Assembly: GCA_944470555.2 (NCBI GenBank)
Contig: OX104134.1
Location: 108,308,701-108,372,700, forward strand
DNA length: 64,000 nt
Reading direction: 5' to 3'
Origin: Heterobilharzia americana
Taxonomy: Eukaryota > Platyhelminthes > Trematoda > Strigeidida > Schistosomatidae
Shown: positions 48,261-59,545 of the stretch, one piece after another
How positions within the stretch are numbered: position 1 is the stretch's first letter
Layout: the number at the start of each line of letters is the position of its first letter
Made by a program: the position numbers and the translations under genes
The notes under the pieces: generated by a model
Told to the model about the DNA's origin: nothing
The model's database searches: none
The model's input: the letters and a program-made list of their open reading frames with translations, nothing else

Positions 48261-48591
48261 CTACAGCATGAATGCGTATCCAGTTGGTGATCACATTTCA
48301 ACTTTGCATTTTGTGATTTTCAACCAAGTAACTAAATGGTAGGTTGTTAGATATATGACAAGAGGGCTCTAGACTTGATCCTGTGAGGTGATCCTTGTTG
48401 ATGAATAAAATGAAAAATGTAACTTAGCAATCATGCAAAGGTTTGTGTATCGGATAATAAACCACAACTGAACGTATGAGGGTTAATGAAACTAATTAAC
48501 TATTAGTTAGCATATACTACATCTGTGAATATTATTGTCACAGAAGACAAAAAATAAATAAGTGATATACTGATATCAGTAACATACTCAC

Positions 48592-48977
48592 CGTGAGGAT
48601 AAAGAGCGGTGATAGCAATTGCTTTAGAACAGGCACTAGCAATCATGCATAGTATCATATCTTTTGAAGCTGATAATTTACTTCCACCAGTGGAACCACG
48701 GAGATCTGAAGCTTTTTGAGGTCCAGATTCATTACTGAGTGGCTGACTATCATAATTTGAAACAGGAATAGTAGGAGTACTAAGCGCCAAATTTTGTCTA
48801 CGTTTATGTTCTTTCCACAGTAGTTCAGATTTAAAATTTTCATAGACTACAAAATTTAAAGCTGTCTCCAGGGAACCAAAATATGATGCACTTACACCAC
48901 GATAGAAGCCACGGAATCCATCTCTATTCCAAGTGTTGCGGATTATTTGTGATACAGTAATAGGGGAATGACCTGGT
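48592..48977 (-). CDS. SLC25A36: SLC25A33/36-like carrier, exon with repeat 2 end and repeat 3 start
   Basis: 386 nt between acceptor ATATATAG|A and donor CACG|GTGAGT. The first base completes an Arg codon from the previous exon. It encodes ITVSQIIRNTWNRDGFRG and FYRGVSASYFGSLETALNFV, the matrix loop of carrier repeat 2 and transmembrane helix 4, then YENFKSELLWKEHKRRQN. A polar stretch of about 50 residues (Ser, Pro, Asn, Gln-rich) precedes MILCMIASACSKAIAITALY, transmembrane helix 5. The polar linker is noticeably longer than in the human paralogue as I remember it. It ends with the G of the Glu in PHE. Confidence 0.93.
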
Positions 48978-49229
48978 CTATATATATCAATAATAGATGA
49001 GAAAGAACTTTTATTAGAACAGTATTTATGGTCATCGTTTCAAAAATATTTAAAGTTTTACAGTTACATTTCTAACCAATGAAAACTTGCCAGTAGATAA
49101 GTACCTTTTATACCATACTTTCTTTGTAAATAAACCACAGGAATGTAATCTGGTAAAGGTTTATGTAATGGATTACAAACCACACTAATTGTGTGGATGT
49201 TATGATACTAACCGGCCGCTCAGATTGAA

Positions 49230-49310
49230 TTAGCTGCAGCGGGATTCGAACAGATAACCTATTGTTTGAAAGTCACTGAGTTACACCTCCATAGGATCAA
49301 CAGAAAAAGG
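49230..49310 (-). mobile_element. tRNA-like SINE, family 3
   Basis: The minus strand reads GAGGTGTAACTCAGTGACTTTCAAACAATAGGTTATCTGTTCGAATCCCGC: an A-box-like AACTCAGTGA and a good B box GTTCGAATCC at tRNA spacing. It is followed by CTGCAGCTAATTCAATCTGAGCGGCC. It does not fold as a plausible full tRNA and is best seen as a tRNA-derived SINE. Confidence 0.6.
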
Positions 49311-49589
49311 GGAATACAATTCCCAATTGACTAGACAGGGGAAATGTGACTGTACCTTACTTTCGGGTGAAATCCGACAGCTTAGTCTGACTAACAGGAA
49401 ATCACGTTGAAATGGATAACCTTGTTCGGAATAAACATGCATTGTCAACTGAAAGTCAGCGGCTTAAGCAATTTAGAATTTAGATTATCTTAATGATTAG
49501 TGTCTAAATATTACTATGAGCAATGTCGAGATTGTTCATAGAACACCAGATATGAAACGTCAGCTAATCAAAGGGGTTGTGGACCTTCA

Positions 49590-49870
49590 TCAACTCAGAT
49601 GGCTTAGGCGTTTCTTGCGCGCGAGGATCCATCCCCACTTCGATGCACCTTACTGGTAGAAATAGGATTAGGTTGCAAGGAATCCACGGTTACGTGGCGA
49701 AATTGAAAATAACACAGCAAGAACGTGCACGTTCGCGCAACGGCCAATGAGCCACACCTATTTTGTGAGGGCTAGTGATATACCTCGGTGGCTGCGACGA
49801 ATCCTAGACCCAATAGCTGAAAGTCGACTACCTAAGCTAATGAGCCACAACTCTACGTGGCACTAATTCA
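49590..49870. mobile_element. SINE-like unit
   Basis: Contains GGCTAGTGATATACCTCGGTGGCTGCGACG (49768-49797), shared in part with 4780, 53925 and 58310, and GCTGAAAGTCGACTACCTAAGC (49818-49839), the complement of the family-3 tRNA-like start. Confidence 0.45.
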
Positions 49871-50189
49871 AGAGATCTATGACTGTTGATCTGAATCGTC
49901 CATAGAAGTGTCGGTCACCTGGTCAGCGTCTTCGGAGTGACAGGAGCCACAGGTTGGAAACTCCCAGTAATATGGCTCAAAATGTATAATTTTTAAAAAT
50001 AAATCAGATTTTTAAAATATCTGTGCAAAAAGGACCGACCACACAACAACAAACTCATGAGACTGCCACGTATACGCTTTAAAGTGTACTTATTAACAAG
50101 TGTCAGCTGTGATCCCTTGGCTTAGACACATGATCTTCAAATCAGTGGGTCACGGGTTTGACGTTTAGACCCCAATCATATAATACCAC

Positions 50190-52600
50190 CAGCTCCCATG
50201 CGATAGCTGTGTTACTCACCACCACCTTGACGTGGTGGTCGAGCTTGTATATTACAATGACCAAACGGGCTACACTGGCTGTTCCCCTAGTTCTACCAAA
50301 GTCCTACGATGCCAGAAAGGTTTGTTGGATAGTGATGAGGCGGAAAGCAGTTACAGTCAAAGTGTCAGTCGCTACGATATAATGACGGTCCGACAGCAAA
50401 GTCACACTGCTAGCTGGGTGTGACACCAGTAAAATGTCTCTCGTGGATGACCAGCAGTATGTTTCTGATGCTACCTTCCCAATGAGGAGAGGGGTTACAA
50501 AAGATTGGCCCCATAATAGGACACTCCTCCAATACCAGCTGTTTGGGTTTTCTAAGTCCGGTGTTCGAATAATCAAATCGTATGCAAGCCTCAATCAAAC
50601 ATAACCTATCCTCCCCAACGCTGTCGCCTCATTTGCCTTTAGTAGTGTACTAAGCCTCTTGCACCTTTTCCAACCTCTCACTTAACAACCACTGCCAACG
50701 ATCAGAGCCATCGAAACCCCATTCATAGTCTTCCGGAACTCCACTGCCAATTTCGTATTGGAGCTCTCAATACCCTAGCCTTATGGCGAATCAGACAGCA
50801 GGCGTTGCGCATCAGAACTCTGGAATCTGAAGCTATGGATCAATGTTGTGTCTTTGAGACACGTATACGGGACACGAGTGTGGTTATTCACTTGACTTCA
50901 TATGACCATTGTAATGAATCTTCGAAATTCACTTTACGAGTATCCGGATACCCAGTGGCTAGCTCTCATGGACTCACTGGTGCATGTACAGCATTGCGTT
51001 GTCGACCAAAGAATGCATTCCTCGACTGGATACCAGTAAACAGCCATCTGTGTGCTATCCGACTAAATGGATCTGTCAGAACTAGAAAGGGTCGTGAGAC
51101 CAACTGACGACTATTCATAACTTTTGTCTACACGCCCACCGATAGCAGTTGGATGATACAAAGCAGAAGTTTTATCAAAAGTTGTCAATTTTGCTGAATA
51201 AACTTAAATGTTCAGATGTAGTCAATGGCAGACGACTTTGATGCTCAAGTAGGGAAGCTGAGCCAATAGGAAAGGCATCTTCGGGATGTCTGCGGAATCC
51301 CATGCCAACGAGTCGGCAAAGGTGATGGTCTCTTACAAGTTTGTTCTGACAATCACTTTGCTTCTAGCCAGCACTAACTTTAAGCATGAAGAGAAACGCT
51401 GTCACATCAAACCAGAGACGGACACAAATAGATCATATTACTATAAACCCATTATTGGAAAGGCTCGCTACTCTTTTTGCAGCACCTGTTTGGAAAACCA
51501 GTCAGATGAACCTGGACGAGGGTGATCGATCATATCTTTACCCTACGGCATGTTCTGAAACACAAGTATACCTACCGGTCAGTGGCTGGCACTTCCCGTA
51601 TTTGCTGACCTGATGGCGGTACTTGACTCGGTCGAAAGTGAGATGTTGTGGTAGTGTCTGACTGTGGAAAGAGTACCGAGTAGGTATATGACGCAGGTCA
51701 AATATTCTCTGATCACCCTCACGCAGTGGTGTAAGGGTTTATGGAGAAATCTTATCTAGTGGTGTCCGCCAGAGATCCCCACCGTCGGAGTTCCTGTTTA
51801 ATTTCGTTAGAGATGCAATAATAGACATAACCTTACGTACGTCTGGTTTCACAGGGATTGATCTGCTCTCTAGAGGTCACCTAGTTGACTTGGAATATGC
51901 AGACGATACTGTCATGCTAGGTAAGGACGCTGACAAAATTCAGGATCTTCTGAACGCCTTGATCAGAAGTATATTTGGCATGCATTTCGCACCTGTTAAA
52001 TGAAAGACAATGTTCCAGGACTGGTCTGCTGCATGTACTCCTAGCTTAAGGATAGAGAATGAGGTGGTGCAATCTGTCGACCCTCCACTCACTTGGGGAG
52101 TTGCATCAGCCCTAACGGGTTCGTTACTGGTGAAACCTTAAGTTGGACAGTTTGGCATTTTCGAATTTGCGTCATCTGTTGCGCCGGCGAGATATGTGAC
52201 TACCTTGTAAAATGCAAGTATACTCTGTTGCAGTTTGTTCTGTCCCAGTTACATCCGTAGCCAGAGAGAATGAGAGCAGCAAATAATCAATTATGGATCT
52301 CTTTCATGTATCTATCTTTGTTCTCAATCTTTGACATTCTGATTAGCCCGTCTACCATTGGAATTAGCAGTTGAAGACTCTTGGTTAAATAGCTGAAAAT
52401 CGGTCAGAATGGAACAGATTTATTCACTCTTTGACGTCTTCTGAGGCTTGAACAGTTTCACTAACCGTCATCTGTACACTCATTTTCTTCTTCCTTTGCA
52501 CCTTTGTGTGCTTTGATATCACTCTTTCACTATCCACTTTTCCTTTGTACCCTGCTGTCAAGTGTGGCAACTTGAACTGATGTAATCGTGTACGAGGTTC
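50190..52600 (+). mobile_element. RTE-A retrotransposon, decayed near-full copy
   Basis: The 5' UTR begins near 50200 (ACCTTGACGTGGTGGTCGAGC). Endonuclease sequence follows at 50805-51107 (MDQCCVFETRIRDTSVVIHL, ESSKFTLRVSGYPVASSHGL, NAFLDWIPVNSHLCAIRL) and about 51380-51440. RT parts follow: a GVRQ-like start near 51755, DLEYADDTVMLGKDADKIQ near 51890-51950, and RIENEVVQS near 52050. The 3' UTR with TGTCAAGTGTGGCAACTTGAAC ends at about 52585. The RT fingers between about 51540 and 51640 are largely deleted. Confidence 0.85.
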
Positions 52601-53393
52601 TACATTGATCATAAAACTCCAGGTCACTGCTGGTTGTTGGAACTGACTGAAGAAACGGTTAGCCAGTCAGACAATAGTGTCAAAGCAATTAATAGCGCAA
52701 ACATTTTCCAGAAAGCAGTGGTGATTAGATTGTAGTTTCCTGGTAACCTGCATTTTTGAGAAGCAAAGAAAGCGTTTCTAACGTATTTTAGAGAAATGCT
52801 TCCCTAATCAAACAGCTTTTCGTTGTTTCTTTTCATTTCACGGTCTCATATACTCGTGGCAAACGTTTTGGTGACAACCCCATTTTGATTCTATGTTGAA
52901 CACATAATTAAGCGTGTCACACTTTTTTCATTCATATTCGTTATTCCTTTTTTATTTTCCTTTCATGTGTTCCTTTACAATTTTTTGTGTTTATAACACC
53001 ATTGATTTTTTACCTTCCAGTACTAATAATAGCCACTTTGGTGGAGAATATTTGTAGCTAGATACGGATGTTCAGAACTAGGTATCCTCTAAGTTAAGGT
53101 TTCTGGTGGTAAACGTTTCAACATCACACTAGACATTTTCAATCAGTGCTCCAGATCCTTGTGAAGCAGTGATGTACATATGCAGACCGAAACCCTGGAT
53201 TAGAAAACAACGCAATCTGAATAATGACCACGCTTTTTTTTATCAATGTGCTAAATAAGGTTTCCTGCAAACTAATTTAATTGGTTTTAAAAAACATTCC
53301 AGCCTTTTTTTGTGCCATTATTAGTTGAAGTAAGATACACTTTATACTGGTTTGGACACTCGACTTTGTTCTACACAACCAGTTACTGTCAGA

Positions 53394-53399
<6 letters not shown>
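52601..53399. other. Carrier intron sequence, nothing recognised
   Basis: AT-rich with T-rich stretches (about 52800-53010). No motif-bearing ORF. Confidence 0.4.

Positions 53400-53427
<28 letters not shown>
53393..53427. repeat. (CT)n(CA)n microsatellite
   Basis: Adjacent CT and CA dinucleotide runs within the carrier intron. Confidence 0.9.
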
Positions 53428-53673
53428 GACTGGTAAATAAACTTCAACCGGGCTAAGGCTGAACAACGCAAGGACAACAAGTGTAGGAGTTGTTCAAGTT
53501 TATGAGCAGAGAGAATTGTACGAATTTTCCAACACACTGTTGAGTTGCATTACATTACATCTGGATTCTAAAATATCGAAAATGTGACAAAAAAAGAGCA
53601 TATTAACGTAGTCTTTTTTACCAACAACATCAAATAGAATGTACAAAAGCCGATTGATAAAATTTCTACTTGC

Positions 53674-53740
53674 CTTGAATCAAGCTGAAGTCTTGTTTTC
53701 ACAAACCAAATAGGATTGGTTAGGGAAGAAGCTGTTATGC
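53674..53740 (-). CDS. SLC25A36: SLC25A33/36-like carrier, 67-nt exon with second signature
   Basis: A small exon between a TGTTTTCCAG acceptor and an AG|GCAAGT donor. It begins with GC, completing the Ser codon from 57493, and reads ITASSLTNPIWFVKTRLQLD followed by S and the first two bases of Arg. NPIW..KTRLQ is the distinctive second signature of the SLC25A33/36/Rim2 group, where Trp replaces the acidic residue of the general carrier motif. Phases at both ends fit the neighbouring exons only if the GC donor is used; using the nearby GT (CAA|GTAGAA) would shift the frame. Confidence 0.93.
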
Positions 53741-54059
53741 CTGGAAAACAGTCACGTTAGAACAGTAGTAAATAAAAGATTGTAAGGTTTTCCAAATATA
53801 TATGCTACTAATGAAACTAATAAATACGCATAACGACTATATTTCAGAGTAGAGGAAATCGAAATAAGCCCAGCAACTAAGCGCATGTTCATGCAGTAGT
53901 CAATGGATCCCACCTAGTGTATGTGAAGGCTAGTGGTATTATCTGGTTGGAAGCTATGTGCCTAGACAAATACGCCGCATTCCAAGGTGTCAATAAGAAA
54001 TATGAAAAACACGTCAATGGATTTGCTGTGAAAAGCTGGTAATCATAAGTACATGCACT

Positions 54060-54300
54060 GAATGTTAGTTTGTGGGAGGTGATCGACAGGAAACCCTTGT
54101 TCGCACTCACCAAGTAAGGCATATCTGCAGTCTTGAGGGAACTGATGTCCCCTGTTGGATTCGAACCTGCGTCACCCACTAACCTCCACGGATTAGACGC
54201 ACTGATTAGTCGCTGAAGAGCAACTAATTTCACGTTGTCCAATACCGAGTGTGAACCGAATCCTACCAATCATTTCGCAACGTGACCATCAAGCTAAGAA
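54060..54300 (-). mobile_element. tRNA-like SINE, family 2
   Basis: GGATTCGAACCTGCGTCACCCA (54158-54179) with AAGGCATATCTGCAGTCTTGAGGGAACTGATGTCCCC matches 11330-11398. The part to the right, GAACCGAATCCTACCAATCATTTCGCAACGTGACCATCAA (54255-54294), is also seen in diverged form at 28280-28320. Confidence 0.65.
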
Positions 54301-55429
54301 GTAATGTATGTATTTTAATAGAGACAAAGAATAGATGACTGCGTAAACACCTACGATTGCAGAGAAGAAATCATTCTCTTAGCTGTACATTCATGAATAG
54401 ATAATAAAAAGGATGGAACATTTCAGGGTAATTTCTGATCAAAAGTCAATACAAAAATCAACATTGAGTACTGAATAGAAGACAGAAAGGTGATGAGACT
54501 ATCCAAGATAACCGTAGTTGAGTAAATTAGTTCTCATACGATGACTGGAACCGAATTGAAAATCTAGATATTAGCAGGATCCGAAGCACGCCACTGCTTC
54601 GAATCCTGTCACCTTATATATTTTCACCTCATTTATCAACAAGCGATGCAAAGACAGGATATAAAGCGTGACACGAGAGTGCACTGGTTCACGTTGAGAC
54701 ACAACTCGAAAACAAAGAAAAAGAGAGGATCAATACACTTAGCCAGTTCATGTCCCAGTGTTTAATTAGTAGAAAAGTGAATTAAAATTTGATCTGCTAT
54801 ACTTTTGGTTAAGAAAATGGAATCAGAACGAAGGACACTAATGACAATAAATAATTGCATACAGAACTAGAAGACTAACTGTCAACAGTACACTGACGAA
54901 TTCTGCGAATGAATGGCAGCAATTTGGAATACTGACAATGTATAGACTTCATCATCTTAACCACCTATTCTAACAAGGAATAATAGGTTTCTTTTGCTTA
55001 ACACTTTAATCATCTATTAAATCAATTTTTTTAACCACTACCCTCATTTGTCGCTAGATACCGACAGTACCTCAAGCTCCTTGATTTTCAACATCTTATG
55101 ATCCCAAGGGTTGAGTAGGCCATTAATAATTATGTTCCAGTTGCTTCCGCTTTCATAACCCAAGCACCCTGGCATTTCCATGAAAAAGTGCAGAAATCAC
55201 TAGGTTATTTGAAAATTTGTGTTGTTAATTTGCTACGATCCCTTCAATCCACATACCTTCCAGTGACATTGATGGTCATAAATGAAAACAATTTTCATTA
55301 ATGTTTATTGATTAAGGTTTATGCTAACCAAGAAAAAGTGATAACTGGAATACACTTGCTGAGCATAACCACTACACCCGACTTAACAAGTTGGTTTTTT
55401 GAAAGATACATACGGCAGTTTTGCCGTTC

Positions 55430-56700
55430 ACTAAGATTAAATACTTAAGTGAGGATGTTGTAAAACTGTAGAGTCCTCTGAACACCTTGTTTGGCTGGCA
55501 TGCGTTTCGCATATTTCAAATGTAAAGATGATCCCTCACGACTGATCTACAACCACTCCCAGTTTAAGGACAGAGAGTCAAGTAGTCGAATGCCCCGGTC
55601 ACTTCACTTAATTCAGGAGTTGCATCAAGTCGAACGGGTTGATTGCTGACATAATCTCAGCCGGATTCAGAAAGCCAGTTTGGTGCTTTCCAATTTTTTT
55701 CATCTGTTCATCAGTCAGATATCCGAATACCTACGAAAAGATTAGTGTACTGCGCTGTGCAGCTATTGTACAGCTTTGAGACAAGGTCGCTGAAAGTAGT
55801 AGAGAGAGGCTGTCTTTGATCATAGGTATTTCGTAACTTTTCATACATAGTGAAATCACCGTGTAAATAGTGTCAACGTTAGGTGAAAGGTAACAGGAAA
55901 GGAAGGAGAGTCGATCGATAAGATTGTGAAGCTTCATCCATCAAAGTAGCTTGAACATGTGTTGTGCATGCCCAGCCACCGCCTACCTTGACCTGCAGTG
56001 TTAGTCGAAGTTGAATTGGGTTGAAAGAAAGCTCAGAGTGGGCAGACTTAGAGGTGACACCAGTTTATGAAGTCTCGGACTGTTCATCTTAGCCCTGTGT
56101 GGAGGTGTAGGCTGCCTGGCTGGTATCCTCAAGCTAATAAAAATCCATGTTTGAAGACACTTGGTGATGTGGCTGAAAATCGGTCCCAATAGTGAATACG
56201 CATACATTTTTTGTCATCTTCGAAGTTTTGATTGTTTTCCTTCACCTTTATATGATTATTCCCATACACTTTCCTCTACTTTAATCCAACCTTTTCGATT
56301 TACTTTTCCCTTGCATGCTTCTGTAAAGTATGGCAACTTGAAACAACGCATTTATGTGCTAGGTTCTACGTTGACTCGTCTGTCTGTTTATATACCTGCG
56401 TGTTGTGTTGAAAGAAACTGGACCATGACGTCGGTGAATTCAACTAATCACAGCTGGATAGAACTCTTGGTGGAATGGATGAAAATTTGTCATAGTGGTG
56501 CAAATGGATTCACTCTTTGATGTCTTCTAAGGCTTGAATGTTCTGATAAACCTTTATTTTAAATTCCCTTTCCTCATACGCACATTTTTTAAACTTTAAT
56601 ATCACTCTTTTTCTATCCACCTGCTTTATGCATACTTCTGTGAAATGTGGCAACTTGGACCGATGCACTTGTGTACGAAGTACTACGTTGAATTCTTCTA
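55430..56700 (+). mobile_element. RTE-A 3' part with two successive 3' tails
   Basis: From about 55475 the sequence follows the region after YADD (SLNTL...GWHAFRIFQM, matching SLLNTLSGNLRMFGMRF in degraded form), then the C-terminal zone near 55920-56150. A first 3' UTR ends GTAAAGTATGGCAACTTGAAAC at about 56342. The coding end appears again (SWIELLVEWMKICHSGANGF, about 56450-56515), followed by a second 3' UTR ending GTGAAATGTGGCAACTTGGACC at about 56660. It lies inside the carrier intron in antisense orientation to the carrier. Confidence 0.75.
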
Positions 56701-57492
56701 TCTGTTTGGAAAGCTACCAGAAGAAATCTTTCCGTCGGTGGAACAAAAACAGACAGTAACCATGAGTACTAATGTATAACAATCCCCCAGTGTTCTTTAC
56801 TCGAAAGTATGTAAGAGAATGTATGCATGTGACTACGATACAGCTGACAGTTGTACTACCTGCTCTCAGTTCCAGCGGCATTTCTACAAATCTACAGGTG
56901 CTACCCACCAACTCTGCAAGCACGCATTAAACGGATCTTAGACAGTTATTCCCCACTGTACAAATCAAATAAAAAAATAACACAGGCTTGATTTTAGATA
57001 TAAGTTAGATGATACAATATGATCAGTGAAGCCTTTTATTGGTAGCTACAGGTTGCATAGTCTGAAAGCTTCAGGATAGGGTTTAGGTAAACCAGGAATG
57101 ATATTTTGCTGAATTGAATCGTCATCACAGAATGAAGAGGTAGGGAGAATAGTGGGCTTCTTTATCGAAAACTTGCAACAATAACGTAATTCCTTTTATT
57201 CCTTATCGTATAGAACTACAGTGCCATTATAATCTTCCGTTTACAACAAGACTAAAAAACCTTAGAGGCCCTATTAGTCTTCCTAGCTTTACCAGTAATC
57301 TATTGTAATAACCTGATGGATAATGTTCAGGAATAGTGAGCCGTTCAAGATGCTAAGAGTGCAGTTTGTTCATTCGACAACACTATTTGCCTCCCATTAA
57401 ATGAAATGAAATGAGTATAAACAATATGATGTCTAGATGAATAACTTAAAAAAAGAGATCGGCTATCGCATCCATGTATGTAGAATACTTAC

Positions 57493-57593
57493 TTCCGATT
57501 CCAGCTGCACATAAGTAGACCGCTGAAGATCCAGACTGGAAGTATTTTTCGAAAAATAATTGTCCATTATGATATGCACAAAAGTATATTCCT
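57493..57593 (-). CDS. SLC25A36: SLC25A33/36-like carrier, exon with transmembrane helix 2 to 3
   Basis: 101 nt between a GATCTAACAG acceptor and a GGAA|GTAAGT donor. Its first base completes the Arg of PSR from the previous exon. It reads GIYFCAYHNGQLFFEKYFQ, then SGSSAVYLCAAGIG, and ends with the first base of a Ser codon. PSR-GIYF corresponds to the PSRAIYF segment ending transmembrane helix 2 of SLC25A36, and the rest is the cytosolic loop and start of helix 3. Confidence 0.92.
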
Positions 57594-57849
57594 CTGTTAG
57601 ATCGAGAGAAAAAATAATTATTACTTTGATATAAACATTTTTTGGTTGAAATAGTAATCATGAGATCAAAAAAATAAGACAAATTTATATCAACAAAAAA
57701 TTATAAAATTGGTGGCGTCTTTTTAAACGGAAATACACACTAGATAGTGGTAGCCAGCTGCATTTTTTCCTCATAGCTCAGTACAATCGAGATAAAATAC
57801 AACTCAGCGATCACATGTATACGTTAATGCAGCAGACAATGAGCCAAAC

Positions 57850-58160
57850 AATTCATCATCATCATCGTTATAATCAAGATCAACATACGACCAGGTATTA
57901 CTGCGTAACGGTCCAAGTTGCCATATCTCATATCAGCACACCAAGTAAAAGGCAATAAAATGGAAGGTGAAGAAGGAAAGTAGAAAGTAGCAAAAGAAAT
58001 GAACGGAAAATGAGATTAAGTATAGTGGTTAAGACAAAGATAATGTGTGTACGCATCCGCGCCACTGACATCGGTTCTGAGCCATGATACATCACCTAGA
58101 GTCTCCAACCACTGGTTCCTCTTGTCCTGCGGACTCCAACTGATTAGTCTGCATCACACC
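57850..58160 (-). mobile_element. RTE-A 3' end with (ATG)n tail, minus orientation
   Basis: The CATCATCATCATC tail at 57857-57869 is followed by ACCAGGTATTACTGCGTAACGGTCC, GTTGCCATATCTCATATCAGC and GCGCCACTGACATCGGTTCTGAGCC, all closely matching 38838-39095 of the nearly full-length RTE-A copy. It breaks off at about 58160, where sense-orientation 5' sequence begins. Confidence 0.9.
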
Positions 58161-58290
58161 TCAGGCCAGAGATGTGTGCTGTGTTTGTGAGACACGCATT
58201 CAGGACCAAGTACGGTTATTCACTTAACCTCTCTCGACTAATATGGTGAATTCGCAAAATTCACCCTTCACTCCTAGACTGGATCCTACC
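58160..58290 (+). mobile_element. RTE-A endonuclease fragment, inverted relative to its own 3' end
   Basis: The plus strand reads MCAVFVRH-type and DVCCVCETRIQDQVRLFT sequence, from the start of the endonuclease (compare DVCCVCETRIQDPSVVIHL). It joins directly to the minus-oriented 3' end at 57850-58160. The 5' piece inverted against the 3' piece with the middle missing is the classical twin-priming structure of LINE insertions. Confidence 0.8.
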
Positions 58291-58299
58291 CAAACAATT

Positions 58300-58430
58300 A
58301 GCCCTAATACTGGGGCTAATAATACTACCTGGCTGACCAAATGATGATGATTTAGGTGGGAAGAGGGGGTTCAAACCCAGAACCGATTGCTTAAAAGTCG
58401 GGTGCCTAGATAAATGCACGACAGCTCTAA
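58300..58430 (-). mobile_element. tRNA-like SINE, family 3
   Basis: On the minus strand, ATCTAGGCACCCGACTTTTAAGCAATCGGTTCTGGGTTTGAACCCCC gives A-box- and B-box-like strings at tRNA spacing, followed by the GGTAGTATTATTAGC complement of the shared GGCTAATAATACTACCTGG tail. Confidence 0.6.
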
Positions 58431-58494
58431 TAACTCACTACAACATTTGAATGATGATTATCCGTGAAACATGACACGTTTATTATCAGTGATT

Positions 58495-59215
58495 AGCATG
58501 TGGATAAGAACGAACTATTGAAGAATTTTAGCAACATACATCCTTCACTTGTCCGCACTTGTGAAGAACAGGACAGTAAGTCTAATTTCCTTGATGTTCT
58601 ATTAAGTGGACGAGGAGATGGATCACTTTGCAGAAGCGTGTACAGAAGAAACAAATCTGCATATCAATATACACACTTCCTTAGTTCCTACCTAGACGAT
58701 ATAAAAGAAAACTACAAGTTAGTGGATATATTTAGTGAGATCCTACTCCATAGACTGTCAAGAAGCATTAAAAGAACTTACACAACTGACCTCTGTCTAT
58801 CGTTTTCTAGTCAACGATTTGTTTCGTGTCAAACGAAGGATAAGTTACCCAGTTCCACCACTTCCATGTGTATTCACCGGTTTAATTTCTCTTATGGAGA
58901 TAGTTATGTCGGGCATACAATTAGGCAACTTATCTAACACGTTACCGAACGCCTACCTTCTTGGCTGGTAAAAGGAAAGGTTAAATTTACAAGAAGCTCT
59001 ATCTTGTCGCATCGAGTTAATAGTGGTCATAGAGTGGATGAGACGGAAACGTTCAACGTTATTTACCGCATCCCACCGAACCTGTCCGATGGAGTTCGAC
59101 TTCGCCTTTTACAATATGGCTGAAGCGATAGGAATTCAAATGAACAATTCGAAACTCTGTATTCCGAAGGAATTTGTACAGCTTTTATCCCTGACTTGGC
59201 CAGGGAAAACTTAAT
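58495..59215 (+). mobile_element. Penelope-like element remnant 4 with long open GIY-YIG region
   Basis: The 58500-58937 frame is open for 145 codons: NFSNIHPSLVRTCEEQDSKS, NFLDVLLSGRGDGSL and YRRNKSAYQYTHFLSSYLDD are the post-catalytic RT block, then CIHRFNFSYGDSYVGHTIRQL begins the GIY-YIG endonuclease. After one stop the same region continues HVTERLPSWLVKGKVKF, then SSILSHRVNSGHRVDETETF, and in another frame AEAIGIQMNNSKLC and PKEFVQLLSLTWP, the C-terminal Glu-containing block. It is the best-preserved Penelope endonuclease in the window but is interrupted by a stop and at least one frame change. Confidence 0.85.
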
Positions 59216-59545
59216 GAATGACCCTACTTATGAATTTTAAAATTTTTTCCACCCCTTTCACACCACTACTATATTCACATTCGAACTACTTATTCACTGC
59301 CTTCATCTCCCAGTATCACACAACCTCATTGTACTTTTCCAAGCTTTGACTTCATTTGTTGAAATACATTTGATCCACGGCCAGTAATTTTTGTAAGTGT
59401 CAATTTCTACCCGTTCCATCTCACTACCTGTCACTTGTTTTACAACCAAAATACACGATGAATCAGCCCAAGTGATTGGTTGCACGAGATCTAAAAGTAC
59501 CATAAAACAGAGGAAAGTGGGGGGAGGGTTACTTTATTTCCATGA

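Larger units (their letters stand above)
46475..48591 (-). other. Carrier intron, 2.1 kb
   Basis: Splits the Glu codon of the third signature (phase 1), with GTGAGT at its 5' end and AATAG at its 3' end. It holds the (CA)n run at 46745-46797, SINE-like sequence at about 48130-48250 and otherwise unrecognised DNA. Confidence 0.85.
48978..53673 (-). other. Carrier intron, 4.7 kb, with GC donor
   Basis: Starts at 53673 with GCAAGT after AG, a consensus GC-AG donor, and ends at TATATATAG. It contains SINE-like units and a decayed RTE-A copy (50190-52600), listed separately. Confidence 0.8.
53741..57492 (-). other. Carrier intron, 3.75 kb
   Basis: Runs from a GTAAGT donor to a TTTTCCAG acceptor. 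It contains a family-2 SINE (54060-54300) and an RTE-A 3' segment with two tails (55430-56700). The stretches 54301-55429 and 56701-57492 hold nothing I recognise. Confidence 0.8.
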
